Position numbers and translations under genes: made by a program
The notes under the pieces: model-generated
The model's database searches: none
What the model saw: only the letters and a program-made list of their open reading frames with translations
What the model was told of the DNA's origin: nothing
NCBI GenBank assembly: GCA_038328575.1
Contig: JBBQMD010000024.1
Location: 1 to 41,809 of the forward strand
Length of the DNA: 41,809 bases
Direction of reading: 5' to 3'
Origin: JACVCS01 sp038328575
Lineage (GTDB): Bacteria > Planctomycetota > Phycisphaerae > Phycisphaerales > UBA1924
In this document: positions 17,485 through 24,458 of the stretch, one piece after another
Layout of the letters: every line of letters starts with the position of its first letter
Numbering within the stretch: the first letter of the stretch is position 1

Positions 17485-18615
17485 TCAAGCCTCTGCAAAG
17501 TCGTATCGCGCCGCGTATCGCCCCCGGCGCAGCCACGTCAACTGCCGACACAGGTCGTTCAACAGGGCGCTGGCACCGAATCGAAACAGCGATTGATGCA
17601 GATACGCGCCGTGCTCGATGTCGCCCAGCGTCTCCTTTACCATCACCAGATACTGCACCGCCGTCTTCGCCGTCCGAATTCCCCCCGCCGGCTTCATGCC
17701 GATGAGTTCACCCGTCGCGTGATAGTGGTCGCTGATCGCCTGCAACATGACCAGCGTGACGGGCATCGTCGCCGCAGGCTCGACCTTGCCCGTGCTGGTC
17801 TTGATGAACCCGGCGCCGGGGATGCGGGCGAGCCCGGTGTCGTGCATCGCCCGGATGGCGATGTCGCTCGCGCGTCGAACCAGATCGAGCGTCTCCAGTT
17901 CGCCGGTTTCAAGAATGACCTTGAGATGCGCGAACGCGTGTTGCTCGCTCGACGCCGTCTTGCCCTCGGTGGCGCGCGCACGCGAGGCCGCGCTGTTTGT
18001 CGCTGGCTTTGCCGATGTCGCAACCCGTTTGGCGCCGCCAGCTGCGCGAGCGCCAGCGCTCGCCCGCCTCGCGCCCGCTCCGACCGTCGGCGCCTCACGC
18101 GGCAGCGCCCTAAACCCGCACGCCTCGACGGTCGCGCAGACCTCGTCGTACACCTGCGCCTCGTCCCCGGCCAACAGCGCCCCGCGCGAGATGACCATGT
18201 CGATCTCATCGGCCCCGGCATCCACCGCGCGCCGTGTGTCTTCCAGTCGCACCTTCAGCGGATACTGGCCAGACGGAAACCCCGTTGCGACCGCCGCGAC
18301 CTTGACCGCGCGTCCCGCGTCGCCCAGCTTGTTCAGCTCGCGCCGCGCCGCATCGACCATCATCGGATAGACGCACACCGCCGCCACCGGGGGCAGCGGC
18401 TCGCCCGAGGTCCACGATCCGTCTGCGGGGTCCACCGCCTTGCGGCACAGCGACCGCACCTTCTCGTGCGTGTCCTTTCCTTCCAGCGTCGTCAGATCGA
18501 TCATCGACATCGCCAGCCGCAGCGCGACCTCTTTCGACGGGCCCTTGATCGAGCGCTTCGTGAACGCCTCGGCCCGCTGTTCCGCCATCACCTTGTCAAC
18601 CGTGACGCGATTCAT
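17485..18615 (-). CDS. deoC: Deoxyribose-phosphate aldolase with a 62-residue insertion
   Basis: DeoC converts 2-deoxyribose 5-phosphate to glyceraldehyde 3-phosphate and acetaldehyde in nucleoside breakdown. The sequence resembles the long, animal-like DERA type: MIDLTTLEGKDT, VAAVCVYP, VAAVATGFPSGQYP, the DEIDMVISRGALLAGD strand, HLKVILETGEL, the Schiff-base Lys K272 in FIKTSTGK, and KPAGGIRTAKTAVQYL. The protein is 376 residues against about 320 for that type. The excess is an Ala/Arg/Thr/Ser-rich block, residues ~168-229, between EACG and HLKV. In the animal-type enzyme these two elements sit side by side. ATG 18615 is preferred over an upstream frame reaching 18672. The aldehyde dehydrogenase downstream could consume the acetaldehyde. 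Confidence 0.92.
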   Translation of the reverse strand: MNRVTVDKVMAEQRAEAFTKRSIKGPSKEVALRLAMSMIDLTTLEGKDTHEKVRSLCRKAVDPADGSWTSGEPLPPVAAVCVYPMMVDAARRELNKLGDAGRAVKVAAVATGFPSGQYPLKVRLEDTRRAVDAGADEIDMVISRGALLAGDEAQVYDEVCATVEACGFRALPREAPTVGAGARRASAGARAAGGAKRVATSAKPATNSAASRARATEGKTASSEQHAFAHLKVILETGELETLDLVRRASDIAIRAMHDTGLARIPGAGFIKTSTGKVEPAATMPVTLVMLQAISDHYHATGELIGMKPAGGIRTAKTAVQYLVMVKETLGDIEHGAYLHQSLFRFGASALLNDLCRQLTWLRRGRYAARYDFAEA

Positions 18616-18699
18616 AGACAACAGTCTAGCGAGGAATCGGCGCGGCATGATGATCGAACCGCCAGCATGCAACTCGGCAAGCGCATGGCTGGCCGCCGG

Positions 18700-20046
18700 T
18701 CATCGCGTCGGCGCCGGCTGGCTGGCGCTCTCCACCGTCAGCGCCGGTGATGGCTCCAGTCGCACGCGCATGATCCGCACCGGCTTCTCCGGCCGGTCGG
18801 CGTCCCCGGGCAGCAACGCAGCCGAAGCGATCGCCCGCACCGCCCGCGAAGACTCTTCGCCTTCGATCTGGCCAAACGCCGTGTACAGCCCGTCGAGCCG
18901 GGCGGTCTCCACGCGCGATAGCGCGATGAAGAACTGCGCCCCGGCAGTGTCGGGCCCCGTGTCGCGAGCCATGCTCAGCACGCCGAAGTCATGGCGCAGC
19001 GCGCTCGGTTCAAAGGGCAGTTCATAGCCGGGCGTGCCCTCGCCGGTGCCCGTCGGATCCCCGCCTTGAATGACGAATCCCTTGCCCGCGATGCGCCCCA
19101 CGGGCACGACGCGATGAAACACCGCGTCGTCATAAAATCCGCCCTGCGACAAGAACCTGAAGTTCCACGCGGTGTTGGGGGCCGCGTCGGGCCGAAGCCG
19201 CACGCGGATGTCGCCAGCCTCGGTCGAGAGGATCACGCGATGATCGACATACGCACGATAACCCGAGAACGCGTTGATGGTCGCTTGCAGCGGCTTGGGG
19301 AACGCGATGCGCGGAGCCGCGGGCACGCGTTCGTCCAGCTCGGCGCGTAGCGGGCTGCGCAGCGGCTCGAGCACGACGGGCGCGCCGATGCGCCGCACCG
19401 CTTCGGTCGGCTCGGGATCCGGCGCAGGCGGATCGTTCGGCCCCGGCTCGCGCCGTACCTCGCCGACGCCCCGCGGCGCCGGCTCGATGCGTGCCACGCT
19501 TTCGAGTTGCACCCAGATGACGCCGCGCGATGGCGCAGTCCAAACTTCCGGAATCAGCGCCGCCAGATCAAACTCGCGCGGCTGCGTACCGCCTCCGGCC
19601 GGGCTCGCGACGCTGATCTCGACGCTGTCACGCGATCCAAGCCGCACGCGCTGCCCCGTTGCGTCAAGCAGCACGACGCGCAGCCGCTCATCGGGCGCAA
19701 CCGTCATCGGCCCGACGTGAAACACGATCGCCCGGTTCACGCCGAAATACAGCTTCGCCGGCGCTATTGCAACAAGACTTTCGACTGCCTGACTCGGCAA
19801 CGCGGCGCCGCCGAGCGCTAACGCGCCCGCGCCTGTGAGTGCTGGCGTGGACATCGGCTCCAGCCCGCGTGCGGACGACTCATCCGCTGTGCTCGCGCCC
19901 GCAACGATTGACCCTGCACCGAGCGATGCGCCCAACGCCATCGCCATGGCCCACGCGAGCGATCGACCAACGCTGGCGCGAGCGAGATAGAACCCAGCGC
20001 GTCGCGCCCCGTCAGACCGTCGCCAATGCCGGATGCTGTTGACCAT
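18700..20046 (-). CDS. Secreted or membrane-anchored cyclophilin-type peptidyl-prolyl isomerase
   Basis: This 448-residue protein has an N-terminal hydrophobic segment (AWAMAMALGASLGAGSIV) that exports or anchors it. A ~190-residue beta-rich N-domain and a Pro-rich linker follow, then a C-terminal cyclophilin domain. The domain shows TEAGDIRVRL, NTAWNFRFLSQGGFYDDAVFHRV (with the catalytic Arg), GFVIQGGDPTGTGEGTPGYELP, LSMARDTGPDTAGAQFFI and LDGLYTAFGQI. A short insertion (VGRIAGK) lies just before GFVIQGGDP. It probably assists protein folding outside the cytoplasm. ATG 20046 is chosen because a longer frame to 20313 is Arg-rich and overlaps the upstream pseudopilin gene. It is 84 bp before deoC on the same strand. 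Confidence 0.88.
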   Translation of the reverse strand: MVNSIRHWRRSDGARRAGFYLARASVGRSLAWAMAMALGASLGAGSIVAGASTADESSARGLEPMSTPALTGAGALALGGAALPSQAVESLVAIAPAKLYFGVNRAIVFHVGPMTVAPDERLRVVLLDATGQRVRLGSRDSVEISVASPAGGGTQPREFDLAALIPEVWTAPSRGVIWVQLESVARIEPAPRGVGEVRREPGPNDPPAPDPEPTEAVRRIGAPVVLEPLRSPLRAELDERVPAAPRIAFPKPLQATINAFSGYRAYVDHRVILSTEAGDIRVRLRPDAAPNTAWNFRFLSQGGFYDDAVFHRVVPVGRIAGKGFVIQGGDPTGTGEGTPGYELPFEPSALRHDFGVLSMARDTGPDTAGAQFFIALSRVETARLDGLYTAFGQIEGEESSRAVRAIASAALLPGDADRPEKPVRIMRVRLEPSPALTVESASQPAPTR

Positions 20047-20170
20047 GCCTGAGCGTACCACCGCGCAAGGGTGTCTCCCGCGTGTCACTCGCAGAAGGAC
20101 GACCAGCGACGCGAACCTTGCTCCGCGTTCGCGTCCTGCGACCAGTACTCTTGAGAAAATCGGCGAGAAC

Positions 20171-20959
20171 TCAGTTGGGCGGCGACGCCATCGCGGTTTC
20201 CGCGGGTTCCGCCGCGCGACCTGCCCGATCGATCTCCAGCCACGCTGTGCGCACGCGCATGGGGGCCATCGCGTCGTCGTCGCTCTTCGCGAGGATTTTC
20301 GAGATCTGGCCACCGAAGTCCGGCACCCAGATGACGCTCAGATCGCCGCGAAGCGCGTTGTTCCCCTCGCGATGGTTGTAGTCGCCCTGGGTGGCCAGGC
20401 CGTCAGACAAGATCGCCATCTGCCCGGGCCACAGCCGCATCAGCGTGGTCCCAGCGGGCGTGATCCCGCGGTATTGGTAGTTGCCCACCAGCTCGCCCTC
20501 AGCGTCGGACCAGACGTCGCTGTAGCTGTTGAAGCGGTGCTCGCCCGAGTGCGATGGGCAGTAATACACGCCAGGCGACGGGATGTAGTTGCGGCTGAAA
20601 AGCAGCCCCGTGCCGTCCCAGTCGTTGGTGTGCTTGTCGCGCGCCGTCATCATGCGATCCGGACGCCACTTCGGATCCGTGTCCCGCACCGCCACATGCA
20701 CGCTATACGGCACCGCGTCGCGATTGTCCTCAGCGTACATCAGCATGCCCAGCCCGAGCTGCCGCACGTTTGAAGCGCACACCACACGCCGGCTCGTCTC
20801 GCGGATTCCGCTCAACGACGGCAGCAGCAGCGAGATCAACACCACGACAACGACCAAGGAGACCATGACATCGATCAGCGAAAACCCGCGCAACGCGATA
20901 CCCCCGCGCCTGTTGGCGCGAGCCGCACCGAGTTGATGCACGGACCCAATCTGTCGCAT
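20171..20959 (-). CDS. Pseudopilin-like protein with Asp at position +5
   Basis: This 262-residue protein has a 25-residue leader ending in G25, then F26-S-L-I-D30 and a strongly hydrophobic helix (VMVSLVVVVVLISLLLPSL). SGIRETSRRVVCASNVRQLGLGMLMYAEDN follows, typical of planctomycete pilin-like proteins. The conserved Glu at mature position 5 is replaced by Asp. Near the C-terminus, NHREGNNALRGDLSV fits a His-X9-Asp box with Gly replaced by Leu. A YYCPSH segment could bind a metal, but that is speculative. It starts at ATG 20959 and is divergent from the sigma factor gene across a ~300-bp gap. Confidence 0.88.
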   Translation of the reverse strand: MRQIGSVHQLGAARANRRGGIALRGFSLIDVMVSLVVVVVLISLLLPSLSGIRETSRRVVCASNVRQLGLGMLMYAEDNRDAVPYSVHVAVRDTDPKWRPDRMMTARDKHTNDWDGTGLLFSRNYIPSPGVYYCPSHSGEHRFNSYSDVWSDAEGELVGNYQYRGITPAGTTLMRLWPGQMAILSDGLATQGDYNHREGNNALRGDLSVIWVPDFGGQISKILAKSDDDAMAPMRVRTAWLEIDRAGRAAEPAETAMASPPN

Positions 20960-21112
20960 GCGCGTTGCCTTCCGGACAAACGTCTGGGATCAACCGACCT
21001 CCTAAGTGTACCGGGGAAGAACCCTTGACGCAAGATTCATCGTCAACTTCCCGAACCGTCCATACTCCGAACACGGATTCCTGTGATCTGAGTGAAAAAC
21101 CCGATGGGCCAG

Positions 21113-21141
21113 GCTCAAGCCGGGTGATTGTCTGGTATGCT
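21113..21141 (+). promoter_or_regulatory. Candidate promoter for the sigma/anti-sigma operon
   Basis: An extended -10 box (TG-G-TATGCT, with TATGCT at 21136-21141) lies about 120 bp before the sigma factor ATG. The -35 region (GCTCAA, 21113-21118) is poor. This is a tentative call; a leader of over 100 bases would follow. Confidence 0.3.
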
Positions 21142-21259
21142 CTCAACCGTGACGGTCTGTGGATCCTTGCCCACGCCGGCTGCGTATCGATTTCAGATGT
21201 GGCGAGTCGCGAGATTCGCCCCCTCGTGCATCGCCTTTCGGTCGTGGAGGTATTTTCGG

Positions 21260-21838
21260 ATGTCTCAAACGCCGCGAGAGCAGCAGGTTGATCTGTCGCT
21301 CATGAAAGGCGTGGCGGCCAACGACCCGGCCGCGATTACGATGCTCTACGACCGTTTCTCGTCCCTTGTTTACCGAATGGCCTACCAGATCCTTCCATCT
21401 CGTTCTGACGCCGAGGACGCGGTTCAAGAAGTCTTCATACGTCTTTGGCGAACCGCCGACCGTTTTGATCCGAATCGAGCCGCACTCGTGACGTGGGTCA
21501 TGCTCATTACCCGCCGATTCCTTGTCGACCGTCTTCGGCGCAGTCGCTCCGCCCTGCGCCCCGCGGTCTTGGATGAAAAGCGGTCGATGGTCGCCGCCGG
21601 CGCCACAGAGGTCGGTTTCAGCGAAGAGCAGCAGGAGCGGATGGCCGCGTTAATGAAGCGAATCGATCAGCTTCCTGAGTTGCAGCGCGTCGTGGTCGTG
21701 AGAGCGTACCTCAACGGCCAGACGTTGCGACAGATTGGCGAAGAGTTGAACACCCCGCTCGGCACGATTAAGTCGGCCCTCAGCCGCGCGCTGGTCCGCC
21801 TGCGGGAACGTGAACTCAGCGAAGGAGTTCCCACATGA
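21260..21838 (+). CDS. ECF-type RNA polymerase sigma factor
   Basis: This 192-residue sigma-70 family factor has only regions 2 and 4. Region 2 is seen in ITMLYDRFSSLVYRMAYQIL, DAEDAVQEVFIRLWR and TWVMLITRRFLVDRLRR. Region 4 appears as LPELQRVVVVRAYLNGQT, LRQIGEELNTPLGTIKS and RALVRLRE. The layout resembles SigK/RpoE-like factors controlled by RskA-type anti-sigma proteins. ATG 21260 has GGAGG nine bases upstream; a longer frame to 21128 has no such support and no homologous look. The last four bases overlap the anti-sigma gene start (ATGA), so the pair is translated together. Confidence 0.93.
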   Translation: MSQTPREQQVDLSLMKGVAANDPAAITMLYDRFSSLVYRMAYQILPSRSDAEDAVQEVFIRLWRTADRFDPNRAALVTWVMLITRRFLVDRLRRSRSALRPAVLDEKRSMVAAGATEVGFSEEQQERMAALMKRIDQLPELQRVVVVRAYLNGQTLRQIGEELNTPLGTIKSALSRALVRLRERELSEGVPT

Positions 21839-22686
21839 ATCCTCAGCCTCAAAGCAACATGAACAACTCACGACATCTCAGTCAGCAGGCCGGCGTTGCC
21901 GGCTTCACCCTGCACGAACTCTTTGAGCTCGCGTCGCTTGATGCCATGGGCCTGCTTGAAGAGGCCGAACGCCGCCAGTTTGAGGATGCGTTCCGCTCAC
22001 TCCCGCCCGCCGCCCAGGCCCAGATACGCGATCAGCAGTCGCGCATCGCCGACCATGACGCGACCCTCCCGGTCGTGCAGTGCCCCCCGTTGCTCCGCCA
22101 ACGCGTGCTGGATGCGGTCGCCGCCGAGATCGAACTCGGTGCCCCCGCCCCCATCGCGCGCATCACCCCCGTGATCGCACGCTCCCGCTCGGTCAACCCC
22201 ATCTGGCGCGCCGCGGCCATCGGCTGTGCCGCCGCCGCCATCGTCTTCGGCGTCACGACCTTGCAGATGAATGCCCAGTACCGCGGCCTTGAACGCCAGA
22301 TCGCGTCCAACGCCATCGGCGACCTCTTCATTAAGGAGTTCGGCCCACGCTTCGAAACCGCCTTCCTCAGCCGCGGCACCCAGTTCATCCAGTTCAATCC
22401 CATCAACACGCCCGCCAACGGTGCCGAGCCCATGGCCGTCATCCTCCTGGATCCGCAGACCCGCTCCGCGCAGCTCTACTGCAAGGACCTGCCCGACCGC
22501 GAGGGCTTGTACAAACTCGTGATCGTTGACCCCACCGGTCGCGCCGGCAACGTCATCCTGACTTTCCGCGCCGGAGGCCAGCGCGTCGCTGAGATCATCG
22601 GCAAGCTCGACGTCGCCGCGGGCTCAACGCTGGGCATCGCGATGGAAGCGTCCGAAGACTTGCTGCTCAAGAGCTCTAACCTCTGA
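21835..22686 (+). CDS. RskA-like membrane anti-sigma factor
   Basis: This 283-residue protein has a cytoplasmic N-domain (FTLHELFELASLDAMGLLEEAERRQFE) typical of RskA/anti-sigma-K proteins that sequester the ECF factor. The usual zinc-binding H-x3-C-x2-C is not present. A membrane helix covers ~120-142 (WRAAAIGCAAAAIVFGVTT). The C-terminal periplasmic domain (MAVILLDPQTRSAQLYCKDLP, YKLVIVDPTGRAGNVILTF, LGIAMEASEDL) is RskA-like. Proteolysis of such proteins normally releases the sigma factor; the trigger here is unknown. It shares an ATGA overlap with the sigma gene and is followed by a strong terminator. Confidence 0.88.
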   Translation: MNPQPQSNMNNSRHLSQQAGVAGFTLHELFELASLDAMGLLEEAERRQFEDAFRSLPPAAQAQIRDQQSRIADHDATLPVVQCPPLLRQRVLDAVAAEIELGAPAPIARITPVIARSRSVNPIWRAAAIGCAAAAIVFGVTTLQMNAQYRGLERQIASNAIGDLFIKEFGPRFETAFLSRGTQFIQFNPINTPANGAEPMAVILLDPQTRSAQLYCKDLPDREGLYKLVIVDPTGRAGNVILTFRAGGQRVAEIIGKLDVAAGSTLGIAMEASEDLLLKSSNL

Positions 22687-22760
22687 GCCGCTTCCGCCGT
22701 CGCAACTCGCAGACGACCGGCACGACGACGCTCGCGTACAGATTCAAATACACATCACCG

Positions 22761-22793
22761 ATCCCCGCGACCACGCGGGGATTTGTCTTTCTC
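22761..22793 (+). terminator. Strong rho-independent terminator of the sigma/anti-sigma operon
   Basis: ATCCCCGCG (22761-22769) and CGCGGGGAT (22774-22782) form a perfect 9-bp stem with an ACCA tetraloop, followed by TTGTCTTTCTC. It lies between the convergent anti-sigma and EVE genes. Confidence 0.85.
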
Positions 22794-22833
22794 ATCAGCC
22801 CCGGCCGCCCGCGCCGTTGCCCGCGCCCATTCT

Positions 22834-23256
22834 CTATTTCGTCAGCCCGCGGATCGCCCGGTCCACCGCCGCCGGCACGGGCATCACGCTCAGGCGAGAT
22901 TGCGTGATCAACGCGAAGCCCTCGAATCGCTTGTCGGCCTTCATCGTTGCAAGCGTCAGATGAGTCTTCATCGCGCGCACTGGCTCCACATCCAGCACAA
23001 CGAACTTGATATCGCCCTTGGCGGTCAGCCCCGGTCGCGTCGGGTCTTCCATCGGCAACGACGCGGCACGCGCAAGCCCGACGATCGCCTTCTCATCGCC
23101 GGTGTGATAGATCAGCAGATCATCCCCAGTGATGATCGCGCGCAGGTGCCCGTTCGCCGCGGCGTTGCTGACGCCGTCCCATCGCGACTTGCCAGCCTTC
23201 ACCAAATCGGCAAACGAGAACTTCGTCGGTTCGGTCTTCAGCAAGAACGTCGCCAC
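22834..23256 (-). CDS. EVE-domain protein
   Basis: This 140-residue single-domain EVE protein (PUA-like superfamily) is related to thymocyte nuclear protein 1; these domains bind modified bases in DNA or RNA. The signature is ATFLLKTEPTKFSFADL, then SRWDGVSNAAANGHLRAI, GDDLLIYHTGDEKAIVGLA, KFVVLDVEPV and a FEGFALITQSRLSVMPV ending. GTG at 23256 is chosen because it gives the canonical start, and AGGAG lies eight bases upstream; an upstream GTG at 23265 sits inside that ribosome site. The epimerase stop (TAG) lies directly before the AGGAG, so the two genes form an operon. Confidence 0.9.
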   Translation of the reverse strand: MATFLLKTEPTKFSFADLVKAGKSRWDGVSNAAANGHLRAIITGDDLLIYHTGDEKAIVGLARAASLPMEDPTRPGLTAKGDIKFVVLDVEPVRAMKTHLTLATMKADKRFEGFALITQSRLSVMPVPAAVDRAIRGLTK

Positions 23257-23269
23257 TCGGCACACTCCT

Positions 23270-24214
23270 CTACGCGTCGCACGTGAACCGTGTCACCGTC
23301 TCCAGCGTCTGTCCCGGCTGTAAGACCACGACGCCCGTCTCGCGCGCGCCGCGCGCCAGCAGGTTGAAGCCGTCGTTCACCATCGTGACCGGCTCCACCG
23401 CGATGAACGGCTCCTCCCCCCCGCCCCCCCCGCCCCCCCCGCCCCCCCCGCCCCCCCCGACCGCGCGAGCAGGCACGTACACGACTACGTGATCGAAGTT
23501 CGTCGAAGCGCTGATGCGTAGCCGGAAATCCCAGTCCAGCGTCGCGACGCCGCCGAAGCCCGCGAACACATCGTCCAGCACCGCTCCCGCGTGCGTCCCC
23601 TCACTGAGCCCGCGGCACACCGCATCTCTGCGCGCCGGCGCCACCGGGATGTTCCGCACACTCGGATACCGCGATCGCACCGGAACCCGCATGCCCACCC
23701 GGCGCGTCCCCTGCGCGAAGAAACGTGGGAAGTATGGGTGCAGCCCGCACCCCGCTGGCATCGGCGTGCGGTCCAAGTTCTCAACCGTGACCCGCGCCTC
23801 AAGCGTCGAGCCCGTCAGTTCGTACCGCGCCTCACACCCGAACGCCCACGGAAAGTTCACGCCCTCATGCTCGCGGCTGTCAAACCGCAGGCGTGCCGAC
23901 ACCGGCGAGCGATCCACAATCCTGAACGCTCGCGATCGCACATCGCCATGAATCGCCGAACCGTCAGCGCTGCTGGTCTTTAGTTGATGCACCCGCCCCT
24001 CGAACTCAAACCTGGCATCCGCAACACGGTTCGTCCACGGCGCCATGATGAAGCACGCCGGCTTGCTCAGCGGGTCTTCGCCCGGCGCCGCGCGCGAAAT
24101 CACTTCGCGACGCCGCCCGTCGGGGTGCGTGAACGTCATTGACAAGATCGACGCGCCCTTCTCCGGCGAGATCTCCACCCCAAGCGGCCCCTCACTCATC
24201 ACAATCGTCGCCAT
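23270..24214 (-). CDS. Aldose 1-epimerase-like protein with polyglycine tract
   Basis: This 314-residue protein has the galactose-mutarotase superfamily layout and interconverts alpha and beta anomers of a hexose or hexose phosphate. Key residues are H89 (AIHGDVR), H159 (GCGLHPYF) and E274 in PFIAVEPVTMVNDGFN, which fit the catalytic acid and base. A run of 14 glycines (G253-G266) is inserted eight residues before E274. It is encoded by a 9-bp tandem repeat, GGG-GGG-GGC, four copies followed by a further G7. ATG 24214 has GGGAGG about nine bases upstream. The EVE gene follows 13 bp downstream. The function of the polyglycine is unknown; slippage in the G8 tracts could shift frame before the catalytic Glu. 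Confidence 0.9.
   Translation of the reverse strand: MATIVMSEGPLGVEISPEKGASILSMTFTHPDGRRREVISRAAPGEDPLSKPACFIMAPWTNRVADARFEFEGRVHQLKTSSADGSAIHGDVRSRAFRIVDRSPVSARLRFDSREHEGVNFPWAFGCEARYELTGSTLEARVTVENLDRTPMPAGCGLHPYFPRFFAQGTRRVGMRVPVRSRYPSVRNIPVAPARRDAVCRGLSEGTHAGAVLDDVFAGFGGVATLDWDFRLRISASTNFDHVVVYVPARAVGGGGGGGGGGGGGGEEPFIAVEPVTMVNDGFNLLARGARETGVVVLQPGQTLETVTRFTCDA
23416..23458 (-). repeat. Tandem 9-bp repeat (G8C on the coding strand) inside the epimerase gene
   Basis: On the plus strand C7 (23416-23422) is followed by four perfect copies of GCCCCCCCC (23423-23458). The 9-bp unit equals three Gly codons, so loss or gain of whole units keeps frame, while a single-base slip in any C8 run does not. 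Confidence 0.95.
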
Positions 24215-24458
24215 GAATAAACCTCCCGTATCTTATCGAACACCGCCCATGTTATCGGAGTCCAACCCGTGAGCGCATGACGCCCGAGTTCCCGGCATTC
24301 GCTCGCTTCTCGGACGCCCGCGTCCGGCGCAAGCGACGCGCCAAGCGAAATCAGCGCGGCGAGCCACCACCCCGGATGAGGATTCGCGACGCGCAACCGA
24401 TAGTGATTCAGGAGCCGGAGCGATCTCCGCGTGCCGCGCCATTTTCAGACGGAACGCC

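Noticed and set aside
24199..24396. 65-residue minus-strand frame upstream of the epimerase
   Set aside because: It overlaps the epimerase start and has no homologous look. It contains a short hydrophobic run only by chance.
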